From AEGEAN-183 sp045563675 (GTDB lineage Bacteria > Pseudomonadota > Gammaproteobacteria > Magnimaribacterales > Magnimaribacteraceae): a DNA stretch of 64,000 bases. Positions 8,233 to 15,432 of the stretch are shown in pieces. The stretch's first letter is position 1; every line of letters begins with the position of its first letter. The stretch is from assembly GCA_045563675.1 (NCBI GenBank), contig JBJLIX010000001.1:186001-250000 (forward strand), in the 5' to 3' direction. The notes under the pieces are model-generated. The model worked only from the letters and a program-made list of their open reading frames with translations. It ran no database searches and was not told where the DNA came from. The translations under genes were made by a program, and so were the position numbers.

Positions 8233-9909
8233 TTATTTATAAGAAGATGTAAGAGTTATATCGGCTGAAGACCATGCTTTCTGCCACTCACTATATATCT
8301 GATCTGCTTCATCTTTTTTATTTTGGGCAGATAGTGCTTGATAAAGACCAAAAAGTGACCAGCCATTATTCTGATTCCATCTCAAATCTCTTCTATAGAC
8401 AGCTTCAGCTTCTTTAGGCTGATCAGCTTTTAAAAGAGCTGCACCTAAATAGTGACGCATAGGCTGTGCCCAGTCAGGAGGCTCCGTATAGTTATTCTGA
8501 TCTTCAATATCAACTGCTGAACTGAAAGCCTCTACTGCTCCAAGAAGATCTCCTTGGGCCATTAACACCTCTCCTTGAAGACCAAGAGCAGCTACTTTTA
8601 ATACTGCTGAAGCAGGAGTTGCTCCTACCCTATACTCATCAGCATTTGGTGAGTTTGCAATTTCTTTTAATTTATCTAGTTCCTGAATTGCAGAGTCCAT
8701 TTTGCCTTTTGCTAAATAAGCGCTGCCTAGTGAATAAGACCAAATACCATCAAGATAAGGTGTTCCTTTGTGATTAGGTGTTAAATCTAACAATTCATCC
8801 CATTTGCCAAAGATTTTCAATACCAGCCAAGGTGCTGATACACGCTTTTGTCCACCCATAACCATAAGAGTTTCTTCAGTTATCCTATTAGCCATTTGCC
8901 ATGAAGCTTCACTGGCTGTTTTGTAATTACCTTGGACAGTAGCTGCATATCTTACAAAATCAAGTGCGTGTCCTGCATGCAATTTGTGCGATAAGGGGTA
9001 TGTGCCAATATTTGGTAAGGGGTTATCTCCCCAAATTTTTGCAAACTCCTGATCTACGGCCTGAGAGCGTATATTACTTTTTATAGCTTTTTCATATTGT
9101 CCAACACGGACATAAATATGGGCAGGCATATGCACGATATGACCTACAATTGGTACTGTAGATTCAAGAAAGTTAGCTGACCTGAGAGCTCGCTCTGGTT
9201 CAAGTGATGCTTCTATTAAGTGAATATGAAGATGTAGTACACCCGGATGTGCCATATCCTTATCCATAATATGTTCAAGTGCCGTTGCAACAGGAATAGT
9301 TTCTGATTTAGCATTGCCTTCTTTATCCCAATAATCCCAGCGTCTTATGGACATATAACTAGCTGCGTATAAAGCTGCAATATCTGGATCATCTGGATAT
9401 TCCTTGTTAAGGCTCCTCATGGCATTTAAATAAGCTTGATCTCGCTTATCTTGGTTGGGAATTGTTTCCTGGTCATAAAGCTTATGAAGCGCACGAATTA
9501 GCTTAGCCTCTAACGGGCTAGCATGGTCTATTCTGTCTAAAGCATTTTTGATTGCCTTCAGTCCCTCACCTTTCGGGTCATCTGGCATTCTTGCATAACG
9601 TGAATTAGGATTTGGTCCCATTGCATGAGCCATTCCCCAAAAGGGCATCGGGTGATCGGGATCTAAACGAGATGCTTCCTGATAAGAAGCTATAGATTCA
9701 GGAAAGTAAAAACCCCAAGCAAAACGTAAACCTTGATCAAAAAATGTTTGAGCTTGAGGATTTTGTGTTGAAATCGTTCGGCTATAACTGCCACTTCCCG
9801 GTACCAATACCGCAAGCGCTTCTTCCAAAGGAACCTCTATTACTTCCTCTTGAGAGCAGGACGAGATCAGAAAAGAAAGAAAGATAATGAATAAGTTTTT
9901 TTTCAGCAC
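8233..9909 (-). CDS. TPR-repeat lipoprotein
   Basis: 558 residues from GTG. A lipoprotein signal is followed by the lipobox LISSC (Cys at about 18), so it is probably anchored in a membrane facing the periplasm. Tetratricopeptide-like repeats occur early (FYFPESIASYQEASRLDPDH), in the middle and near the C-terminus (AEAVYRRDLRWNQNNGWSLF). Conserved HLHIHLIEA and HMPAHIYVRVGQYEKAI blocks recur in an uncharacterised family of secreted TPR proteins of marine and soil bacteria. It may be a scaffold or chaperone. No enzymatic motif is seen. Confidence 0.75.
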   Translation of the reverse strand: MLKKNLFIIFLSFLISSCSQEEVIEVPLEEALAVLVPGSGSYSRTISTQNPQAQTFFDQGLRFAWGFYFPESIASYQEASRLDPDHPMPFWGMAHAMGPNPNSRYARMPDDPKGEGLKAIKNALDRIDHASPLEAKLIRALHKLYDQETIPNQDKRDQAYLNAMRSLNKEYPDDPDIAALYAASYMSIRRWDYWDKEGNAKSETIPVATALEHIMDKDMAHPGVLHLHIHLIEASLEPERALRSANFLESTVPIVGHIVHMPAHIYVRVGQYEKAIKSNIRSQAVDQEFAKIWGDNPLPNIGTYPLSHKLHAGHALDFVRYAATVQGNYKTASEASWQMANRITEETLMVMGGQKRVSAPWLVLKIFGKWDELLDLTPNHKGTPYLDGIWSYSLGSAYLAKGKMDSAIQELDKLKEIANSPNADEYRVGATPASAVLKVAALGLQGEVLMAQGDLLGAVEAFSSAVDIEDQNNYTEPPDWAQPMRHYLGAALLKADQPKEAEAVYRRDLRWNQNNGWSLFGLYQALSAQNKKDEADQIYSEWQKAWSSADITLTSSYK

Positions 9910-9923
9910 TTTTTTTCAAAAAT

Positions 9924-10364
9924 TTATAGCGTTTGCCTCATTTCTGCTCCAATTTTGACAAAACCATATTTCTCATAAAAACCCTGATTATGTTTTGTTG
10001 ATTCTAGGAGATAAAGTCCAAACTCTTTACAACCTCTTTCTTTTGCAAGCCGGAGAGTCTCTTGAATGAGTAATCCACCTACGTTTTTCCCTCTTGCTTC
10101 TTCGTTAACAACTAGTTCTTCTAATTGGCAATATTCACCGTTATATCTCAATGCTAAATTAAAAGAAATAGATGCCATTCCAAGAACTTTTTCTTCCTCT
10201 TCAGCTACCACTAAACTGCCCCTCTCATTTGAGATTAGGTATTCAAAAGTTTCTGTATCAAAAAAATCTTCGCCTGAAGCTGATGTAGCATCAGCTAAAA
10301 TAGCAAGAAGCTCTAAACAACAATTTTTATCCTTTGATTTTGCTAATCTTATATTTACAGACAT
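9924..10364 (-). CDS. GNAT family N-acetyltransferase
   Basis: 146 residues, a single GNAT domain. The acetyl-CoA-binding motif A is LEELVVNEEARGKNVGGLLI, and the C-terminal part is KHNQGFYEKYGFVKIG. It is cytosolic and its substrate is unknown. It lies 5 nt downstream of the GST gene in the same run. Similar proteins acetylate amino acids, aminoglycosides or ribosomal protein N-termini, but nothing here separates these. Confidence 0.8.
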   Translation of the reverse strand: MSVNIRLAKSKDKNCCLELLAILADATSASGEDFFDTETFEYLISNERGSLVVAEEEEKVLGMASISFNLALRYNGEYCQLEELVVNEEARGKNVGGLLIQETLRLAKERGCKEFGLYLLESTKHNQGFYEKYGFVKIGAEMRQTL

Positions 10365-10369
10365 TTCTA

Positions 10370-11125
10370 TTATTCTTTCATCTCAGAAATTTTTTCTTGT
10401 AGAGTGACATAAGCTTTTTTATTAGCATTTATAATTGTTTCCATTGAAGGTGCTTCAGTGCTTATATCTCCTAATTCATATAACGAGGTGTGCACTTCAT
10501 CGTGGTAAGCAACTTGATTCATTTCTTCTAACCACCTTGTGATATTTGGAAATGGTTCAAAATCATAAACATTTGTAAACTTCCTCTGTAGTTGACCTAT
10601 TTCAACATAAGCACTCAGATCAGCGATCGTTAGATCATCGCCAACAAGGAAACGAGACTTATTCAACCACCCCTCCTCTATTGCATGAAAAGCTTTATGT
10701 ATATTGGCATGAGAAATTTTTAAAAAATCTTCAGAAAAACTCAGGTCTTTTCTAACTTTAGGGGCTACTAATCCAATTGAAGCCTCTCTTACATTTCTGT
10801 GATGAAGGTGTAAATAAGAATCGACTTTAGCTCTTTCTTCATGATTATCAGGATATAGATCTGTCCATTTATACTTATTACAAAGATAGCCCATGATTGC
10901 ATGAGATTCTGACAAAACAAAACCAGTTTCTTTATCTTCAAGGCTGGGTATTGTGCCTGTTGGAAACTTGGCTAAATAATCAGGATGACGACTACCGCCT
11001 TCAGAAGATGAGCCTGGATTGATTAAAACTAGTTCAAAAGATTTTTGTTTGTATAACATAAGCCATAGAACCGCCCTGACAGGTTGAGAAAAGGGTACTC
11101 CATAAATTATTACTGGACTAGACAT
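10370..11125 (-). CDS. Glutathione S-transferase family protein
   Basis: 251 residues. The N-terminal thioredoxin-like half has IYGVPFSQPVRAVLWLM, the glutathione-binding FPTGTIPSLED (cis-Pro) and LSESHAIMGYL (the Ser that binds the gamma-glutamyl group). The all-helical half has LNKSRFLVGDDLTIADLSAY, the N-capping-box Asp motif of GSTs. It resembles theta-class enzymes. The start lies 2 nt after the aldo/keto reductase stop. It is likely a detoxification or dehalogenation-type enzyme of unknown substrate. Confidence 0.88.
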   Translation of the reverse strand: MSSPVIIYGVPFSQPVRAVLWLMLYKQKSFELVLINPGSSSEGGSRHPDYLAKFPTGTIPSLEDKETGFVLSESHAIMGYLCNKYKWTDLYPDNHEERAKVDSYLHLHHRNVREASIGLVAPKVRKDLSFSEDFLKISHANIHKAFHAIEEGWLNKSRFLVGDDLTIADLSAYVEIGQLQRKFTNVYDFEPFPNITRWLEEMNQVAYHDEVHTSLYELGDISTEAPSMETIINANKKAYVTLQEKISEMKE

Positions 11126-11127
11126 AA

Positions 11128-12108
11128 TTATTCCTTAAAGAGATTTAATAAAGTTTCTATTTCGTGTGAATCAAGCTTACCTTTTTTTTCAGCATCAATA
11201 CATTCTTGTAATTCCTTTAGATTTTTAATTCCCAGAATTACGGAGCTGACTTTTTCAACACTTAAAGCATATCTATGAGCTAATGATGCAGGAGATTCCC
11301 CCCATTCTTTAGCAAGTTCTCTAAATGGCAAAGCTCTTTCAAAGTCATTAAAATCTGCTTGATCCATTCCTGAAGGGTGTGGTTTTCTGTCCATAGAAGA
11401 AGTGAGTGCACCAGCTTGAACAGCTCTAATAGCTAAAATGGGTATTTCTTTCTTTTGACATTCCGCTAGCACTCTATTTGGATTTGGATTTTCACTTATG
11501 TACCCAATAGCTCCAATTGAATTTAAGATATTTACTGCGCACTGCATAGCTTCAGGTGGATGATCATAATTTATAGCTTTTATGAGTGCTTCTTCTTGTC
11601 CCAAACCTATACCCCAATGATCTATCTTCCCTTCTTTTTTTAAAATTTCAAAAGCTGGAATTACAGCATTGTAATAAGACGAAAGAGTTGTGGCATTAGT
11701 AGATCTGTATTCATTTAGGAGGGGCAACTGATAATCATCTTCTATTAGCTGAGAGTGAAGAAGAAATAAATTAACCTTATCAACTCCCATCGTTTCTAAA
11801 CTCCTACAAAGAGAGTCATTAAGTCTCTTATAGACTTCTGAGTCTGAGATTGTTCCTAGTCTACATTTAGTCGTTAGCTTTAATCTTGTTTGGTCTTTTC
11901 CTCTAATTGCCTGTCCTACAACTCTTTCTGCCTCTCCTTTTCCATACATAGGGGCTACATCAAGATGATTTATTCCTGATTCAATTGCTAAGTTCACAGC
12001 AGAAATGCATTCTGATCTGGAGGTTTCTCCCCAAACATTACCTATCCCACCACCTCCTAGACTTAGTGCGCTTATAGTTCCAAAAGGTTTAAAGTCTCTT
12101 TGTTCCAT
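11128..12108 (-). CDS. Aldo/keto reductase
   Basis: 326 residues, TIM-barrel aldo/keto reductase. The catalytic Asp and Tyr lie in HLDVAPMYGKGEAERVVG, Lys in KLTTKCRLG, and a His equivalent in LFLLHSQ. The NADP-binding C-terminal region contains VSSVILGIKNLKEL. It is the first gene of the minus-strand run ending at 2081. Likely substrates are small aldehydes or sugar-derived ketones (L-fucose/D-threo-aldose dehydrogenase-like), as inference. Confidence 0.85.
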   Translation of the reverse strand: MEQRDFKPFGTISALSLGGGGIGNVWGETSRSECISAVNLAIESGINHLDVAPMYGKGEAERVVGQAIRGKDQTRLKLTTKCRLGTISDSEVYKRLNDSLCRSLETMGVDKVNLFLLHSQLIEDDYQLPLLNEYRSTNATTLSSYYNAVIPAFEILKKEGKIDHWGIGLGQEEALIKAINYDHPPEAMQCAVNILNSIGAIGYISENPNPNRVLAECQKKEIPILAIRAVQAGALTSSMDRKPHPSGMDQADFNDFERALPFRELAKEWGESPASLAHRYALSVEKVSSVILGIKNLKELQECIDAEKKGKLDSHEIETLLNLFKE

Positions 12109-12240
12109 TAATCATCCAACAAGCATTGTAATGTGTAAAGACAAGAAAGTTGTATCTTCTCTTTTCAAAAACTAGATACTATTCTTATAACACAGAGAAA
12201 TATGTTGAAAAAATCTCCGTTTATATAAATAATATATCCA

Positions 12241-12308
12241 GCTGTCTTAGTGCAGTCTTGGATTTAGGGGGCACCCTTCTTTCTTACATACTGCAAGCGC
12301 CCAGCAAT
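12241..12308. repeat. 68-bp tandem repeat, copy 1
   Basis: The copy begins gctgtcttagtgcagtcttg and ends gcgcccagcaat. It is followed immediately by copy 2, with about six mismatches over 68 bp. It contains the complementary pair TGCAGT and ACTGCA. At the junction, GCGCC-CAGC-AAT-GCTG followed by GGTGC (12297-12321) can fold into a nested hairpin. Confidence 0.9.
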
Positions 12309-12376
12309 GCTGTCTTGGTGCAGTCTTGGATTTAGGGGACACCCTTCTTTCTTACATACTGTAAACGCCCAGTAAA
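12309..12376. repeat. 68-bp tandem repeat, copy 2
   Basis: Second copy of the 12241 unit, ending 26 bp before the lipoprotein start codon. Differences from copy 1 are few. One of them, ACTGCA to ACTGTA, keeps an RNA pairing through a G-U wobble. That weakly suggests the structure matters at the RNA level. Confidence 0.9.
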
Positions 12377-12402
12377 TTATATTTTTTGTTTGGGAGTTTT
12401 CT

Positions 12403-14298
12403 ATGCACCTTTTAAAAGTTTTTTCTTTCTTTCTAATTAATTTACTTCTTATTTCTTGCGGCGGTGGTGGAGGTAGCGGGGGATCTTCAGACACCAGTTA
12501 TAGTAATAACTCAACAGGAAATACTACTTCTAACTCCATGCCTTCTATAAATAATTCAACTGAAATCTATGAAGTAAATGAAAATCAAACCACAGCGTTT
12601 TCAGTCAATGCGGATGACCCTGATGGTGACTCTCTTACTTTTTCATTGAGCGGAGATGATGGGTCATTGTTTTCTATTTCGGGATCTGGCGTAGTAAATT
12701 TTATAGAAGTATCAGATTATGATAACCCTAGTGATATCAATGCTGATAACTCATATCAACTAACCGTCTCAGTATCCGATGGAACAGCTACAGTTTCAAA
12801 AGATTTTACAGTAGTAGTGAATAATGTTTTTGATGGTTTTTCAGGTCAGATTATTTATGGGAATAAAGTCCAAGGTGCTACTGTTTGCTTTGAAAGCATA
12901 CTGGATTCAGGATGTGATGGAATTGTAAACTCTGTAACTTCTGCCCAAGATGGGACGTTTTCTTTAGAAGTTTCCGATTCAACAGAAGGTACTTTAGTTG
13001 CTCAGGGGGGATTTGATCCAAGCACTAATCAGAATTTTGATTCCCTATCTGTAAGAATGTCTCTTAAAGACCCTGTCAGAGATGAAAGTCTAGTGGTCTC
13101 GCCTCTCAGTACATTGGTTGAGAAAAACCAGAATAGCTCTTATCAAGGCATTAAAGAACATCTTGGTATCGATAACACTTTTATGATTAGATTTAATGAC
13201 CCCTATAGTAATTTAGACTCAGCTGCCTTTAAAAAAGTAGCCAAAATAGACAATCAACTATTTATTCTTATAGAGGCTCTAAAAAGCATAGATCCAAAAG
13301 AAACAGAAGATGTTTTGACTGACTCAGTGGAATATAAAATTTCGAATGCTTTAACTAATCGGACTGGTAGTGAGACTTCTTTAGGAGATACAACATTTAT
13401 TAAGAAAATGATAGAAAGTTGGGGTTTTGATAACTTTACACTTACTAACGCAATATTAGAGAATCTATCAGCTGGTCTGTCCTCATACCTACAAAAAATA
13501 TATATCGATGAAGTAAGTCAATTGCATAATGAAATGACAAAAGTTGGTACTAGCGAATTGCAAACAACACTGAGTAAAATAGTAGATGGAACAATAGACC
13601 AAACTGAGTTGGACTCCTTATTCTTTGATACTCTTACATATATAGAAAACAAAGGGTCTTTAGTTTCAAATTCATTATTGGATGTAGAAGAAAATATAAA
13701 TAAAACCAACTATACGGTAAGTAATAATGGTTCAAGTTATTACTCTGTAGATGGCGTAAATGCTGATTCAACTGCACTAATAATTTACGCTCGTGTTGGT
13801 GATACTATAAAATTTGACCCTTTAAACAGTAGTGTTTTTGCAGCTCATCCTTTTGAAATATCTACTTCTAGAGATGATACTTCTGGGGCAAATAATATAG
13901 GGTCCAGTCAAGGCTGGAATCAAACTACTTATACACTCGAAGTAGGTGTTAATACTCCAAAAATACTTTATCCTCATTGTGGAGTTCATTCAGGCATGTA
14001 CACAAATGGAAAAATTGAAATAGTTAATAATTATGAACAGGATAAAATTGATATTACCTCTGGAAGTCTTGGTTTAGAAGTTAATGGAACAGTCTCGGTT
14101 GGACCATACAAAGGAGCTTCAGGAATAACCCATAAAGTTTACTTAAGGACAGAAGATGCTGGCAGTAGTCAACATGCTCACGAGTTTAAAGAATATCCTG
14201 GGTTAACTTTCTACATGCCAGCAGACCAAGGTTATCATGGAGCTAGTTCTTCTTCGGGTGAAGTTAGATTTAAACCAAAATCCCATTTCTCGGAGTAA
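12403..14298 (+). CDS. Cadherin-like / cupredoxin multidomain lipoprotein
   Basis: 631 residues. The lipobox LLISCGGGGGSGG (Cys 19) is followed by a Gly/Ser/Asn-rich linker. Then comes a cadherin-like calcium-binding repeat (about 50-145; VNENQT, NADDPDGDSLTFSLSG, DYDNPSDINADNSYQL) and a carboxypeptidase-regulatory-like segment (about 146-200). A helical middle region precedes a cupredoxin-like domain (about 428-546). Its putative type-1 copper ligands are H482 in AHPFEI and the C-x2-H-x2-M set C526, H529, M532 in PHCGVHSGM, spaced as in amicyanin. The His-rich tail (SSQHAHEFKEY, QGYHGAS) is unassigned. It is surface or periplasmic and possibly copper-binding. A good Shine-Dalgarno fixes the start. 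Confidence 0.8.
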   Translation: MHLLKVFSFFLINLLLISCGGGGGSGGSSDTSYSNNSTGNTTSNSMPSINNSTEIYEVNENQTTAFSVNADDPDGDSLTFSLSGDDGSLFSISGSGVVNFIEVSDYDNPSDINADNSYQLTVSVSDGTATVSKDFTVVVNNVFDGFSGQIIYGNKVQGATVCFESILDSGCDGIVNSVTSAQDGTFSLEVSDSTEGTLVAQGGFDPSTNQNFDSLSVRMSLKDPVRDESLVVSPLSTLVEKNQNSSYQGIKEHLGIDNTFMIRFNDPYSNLDSAAFKKVAKIDNQLFILIEALKSIDPKETEDVLTDSVEYKISNALTNRTGSETSLGDTTFIKKMIESWGFDNFTLTNAILENLSAGLSSYLQKIYIDEVSQLHNEMTKVGTSELQTTLSKIVDGTIDQTELDSLFFDTLTYIENKGSLVSNSLLDVEENINKTNYTVSNNGSSYYSVDGVNADSTALIIYARVGDTIKFDPLNSSVFAAHPFEISTSRDDTSGANNIGSSQGWNQTTYTLEVGVNTPKILYPHCGVHSGMYTNGKIEIVNNYEQDKIDITSGSLGLEVNGTVSVGPYKGASGITHKVYLRTEDAGSSQHAHEFKEYPGLTFYMPADQGYHGASSSSGEVRFKPKSHFSE

Positions 14299-14351
14299 TT
14301 AAGTTGAAACTAAATACTAAATTAAAATAAATACTTATTAAGAGAAAAAAA

Positions 14352-14891
14352 ATGAAAAAAATACTATTACTTTTAAGCTTGTTCTTAACGACTTTTATTT
14401 TGGGAGAAGGGAAATATATGATTGACAATCTAGAGGATGAGAAAGCTCAATGGAATATGTTCGGTGATGATGTTATGGGAGGTTTGTCTAAGGGAAAGCT
14501 TTCTGAATTAAAAGATAACGAAGTTTCTTTCTATAGGCTTGAAGGCAATGTAAGTACGGCGAATAATGGAGGCTTCATCCAATTCAGGACAAACTTAGAC
14601 CTTCAAGGAAAAAGTTATGAAGGTATTAAAATAAAGGTCAGAGGAAATAATAATAAATATTATATTCATGTAAGAACTACAGCTACTGTTTTCCCTTGGG
14701 ATTATTACGACATATCTTTTGAAGCTACAGGAGAATGGAAGCAAGTTAGTCTACCCTTTTCTGACTTTAAAAAGAGCAGGAGATTTCTTCCAACCAAACT
14801 AAATTCTTCTAGGATTAAATCTATTGGGTTAGTAGCTTACGGAAAAGATTTTCAGGCTGAACTCGATTTAGCTAACATAGAACTTTATTAA
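14352..14891 (+). CDS. CIA30/NDUFAF1-like secreted protein
   Basis: 179 residues with a signal peptide (about 1-19). The body has FGDDVMGGLSKG, GGFIQFRTNLDL, YEGIKIKVRG and WKQVSLPFSDF, the signature of the complex I intermediate-associated protein 30 (CIA30, PF08547) fold, a galactose-binding-like jelly roll. Bacterial homologues are often exported and of unknown function. It follows the cupredoxin lipoprotein by 53 bp on the same strand and may share its transcript. A direct role in complex I assembly is not implied. Confidence 0.8.
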   Translation: MKKILLLLSLFLTTFILGEGKYMIDNLEDEKAQWNMFGDDVMGGLSKGKLSELKDNEVSFYRLEGNVSTANNGGFIQFRTNLDLQGKSYEGIKIKVRGNNNKYYIHVRTTATVFPWDYYDISFEATGEWKQVSLPFSDFKKSRRFLPTKLNSSRIKSIGLVAYGKDFQAELDLANIELY

Positions 14892-14908
14892 CAACTATTC
14901 AGCTTTAG

Positions 14909-15397
14909 TCAGCATTTAAACCATTTTGGTACTTCCCTTTTTTTCCACTTACTGAAATGTGCTTTCTCGCCCAAGTAAAATTTCTGATAAGCAATTATTG
15001 AATCTTTACACTTATATTTATCAGGCATGCATTGCGGAGGTTGTTTAAAAGCTTTGTTATTAGGAATTTTTTTTGGTGAAATTTTTAAAATATCTCTAAA
15101 TTTTAAATCAGAGTTATGGACTTTAGAATATCGATAAGTATATTCCTCACATAGAGCTGCAAAGAGATCATATAGCCAATCATAATGTTTTTTATTTTCT
15201 CGTGTCCAAACTGTGCTGGGATGATTTAGATGGGTTCTTTTATACATAAAGAGTTTATCTGCAATCTCATCACCATCAAGCTCTCTATGGGCGGTACACA
15301 ACATCTGTGCATACTCTAATATCATCTTTACACAATGTTTATCGCTATGTTCTATGGCTGCAATTTTAGGATCCCGATTTAAATAGAATATATTCAT
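14909..15397 (-). CDS. Conserved protein of the type found in marine phages, function unknown
   Basis: 162 residues without signal peptide. Conserved-looking segments are FYLNRDPKIAAIEHSDKHCV, ILEYAQMLCTAHR, THLNHPSTVWTRENKKHYDW and KFYLGEKAHFSKWKKR. I recall the same pattern in uncharacterised proteins of T4-like marine phages and some bacteria. His, Lys and Trp are abundant, which would fit nucleic-acid binding, but no catalytic motif is identified. It is convergent with the CIA30 gene (17 bp apart) and 35 bp from the TonB receptor stop. Phage origin is inference from memory. Confidence 0.7.
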   Translation of the reverse strand: MNIFYLNRDPKIAAIEHSDKHCVKMILEYAQMLCTAHRELDGDEIADKLFMYKRTHLNHPSTVWTRENKKHYDWLYDLFAALCEEYTYRYSKVHNSDLKFRDILKISPKKIPNNKAFKQPPQCMPDKYKCKDSIIAYQKFYLGEKAHFSKWKKREVPKWFKC

Positions 15398-15432
15398 TAA
15401 TCATTAAATCGCAGCCATAGTTGGGGGAAACC

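Larger units (their letters stand above)
12109..12402. promoter_or_regulatory. 294-bp divergent intergenic region containing a 68-bp tandem duplication
   Basis: This gap separates the minus-strand aldo/keto reductase run from the plus-strand lipoprotein gene and must contain both promoters. I see no convincing gene in it. Short open frames cross the repeat but have no coding character, and 68 is not a multiple of three. The half nearest the lipoprotein gene is filled by two direct 68-bp copies. A Shine-Dalgarno (GGGAG, 12392-12396) lies 6 nt before the ATG at 12403. Confidence 0.6.

Noticed and set aside
8281..8300. Match to part of the guaA core (gccactcactata)
   Set aside because: It lies within the TPR lipoprotein coding sequence, lacks arm repeats and is only partly matching. 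Chance similarity.
12264..12494. Minus-strand open frame with a Pro-run across the 68-bp repeats
   Set aside because: It is antisense to the Gly-rich start of the lipoprotein, the two repeat copies fall in different frames, and it shows no coding features.
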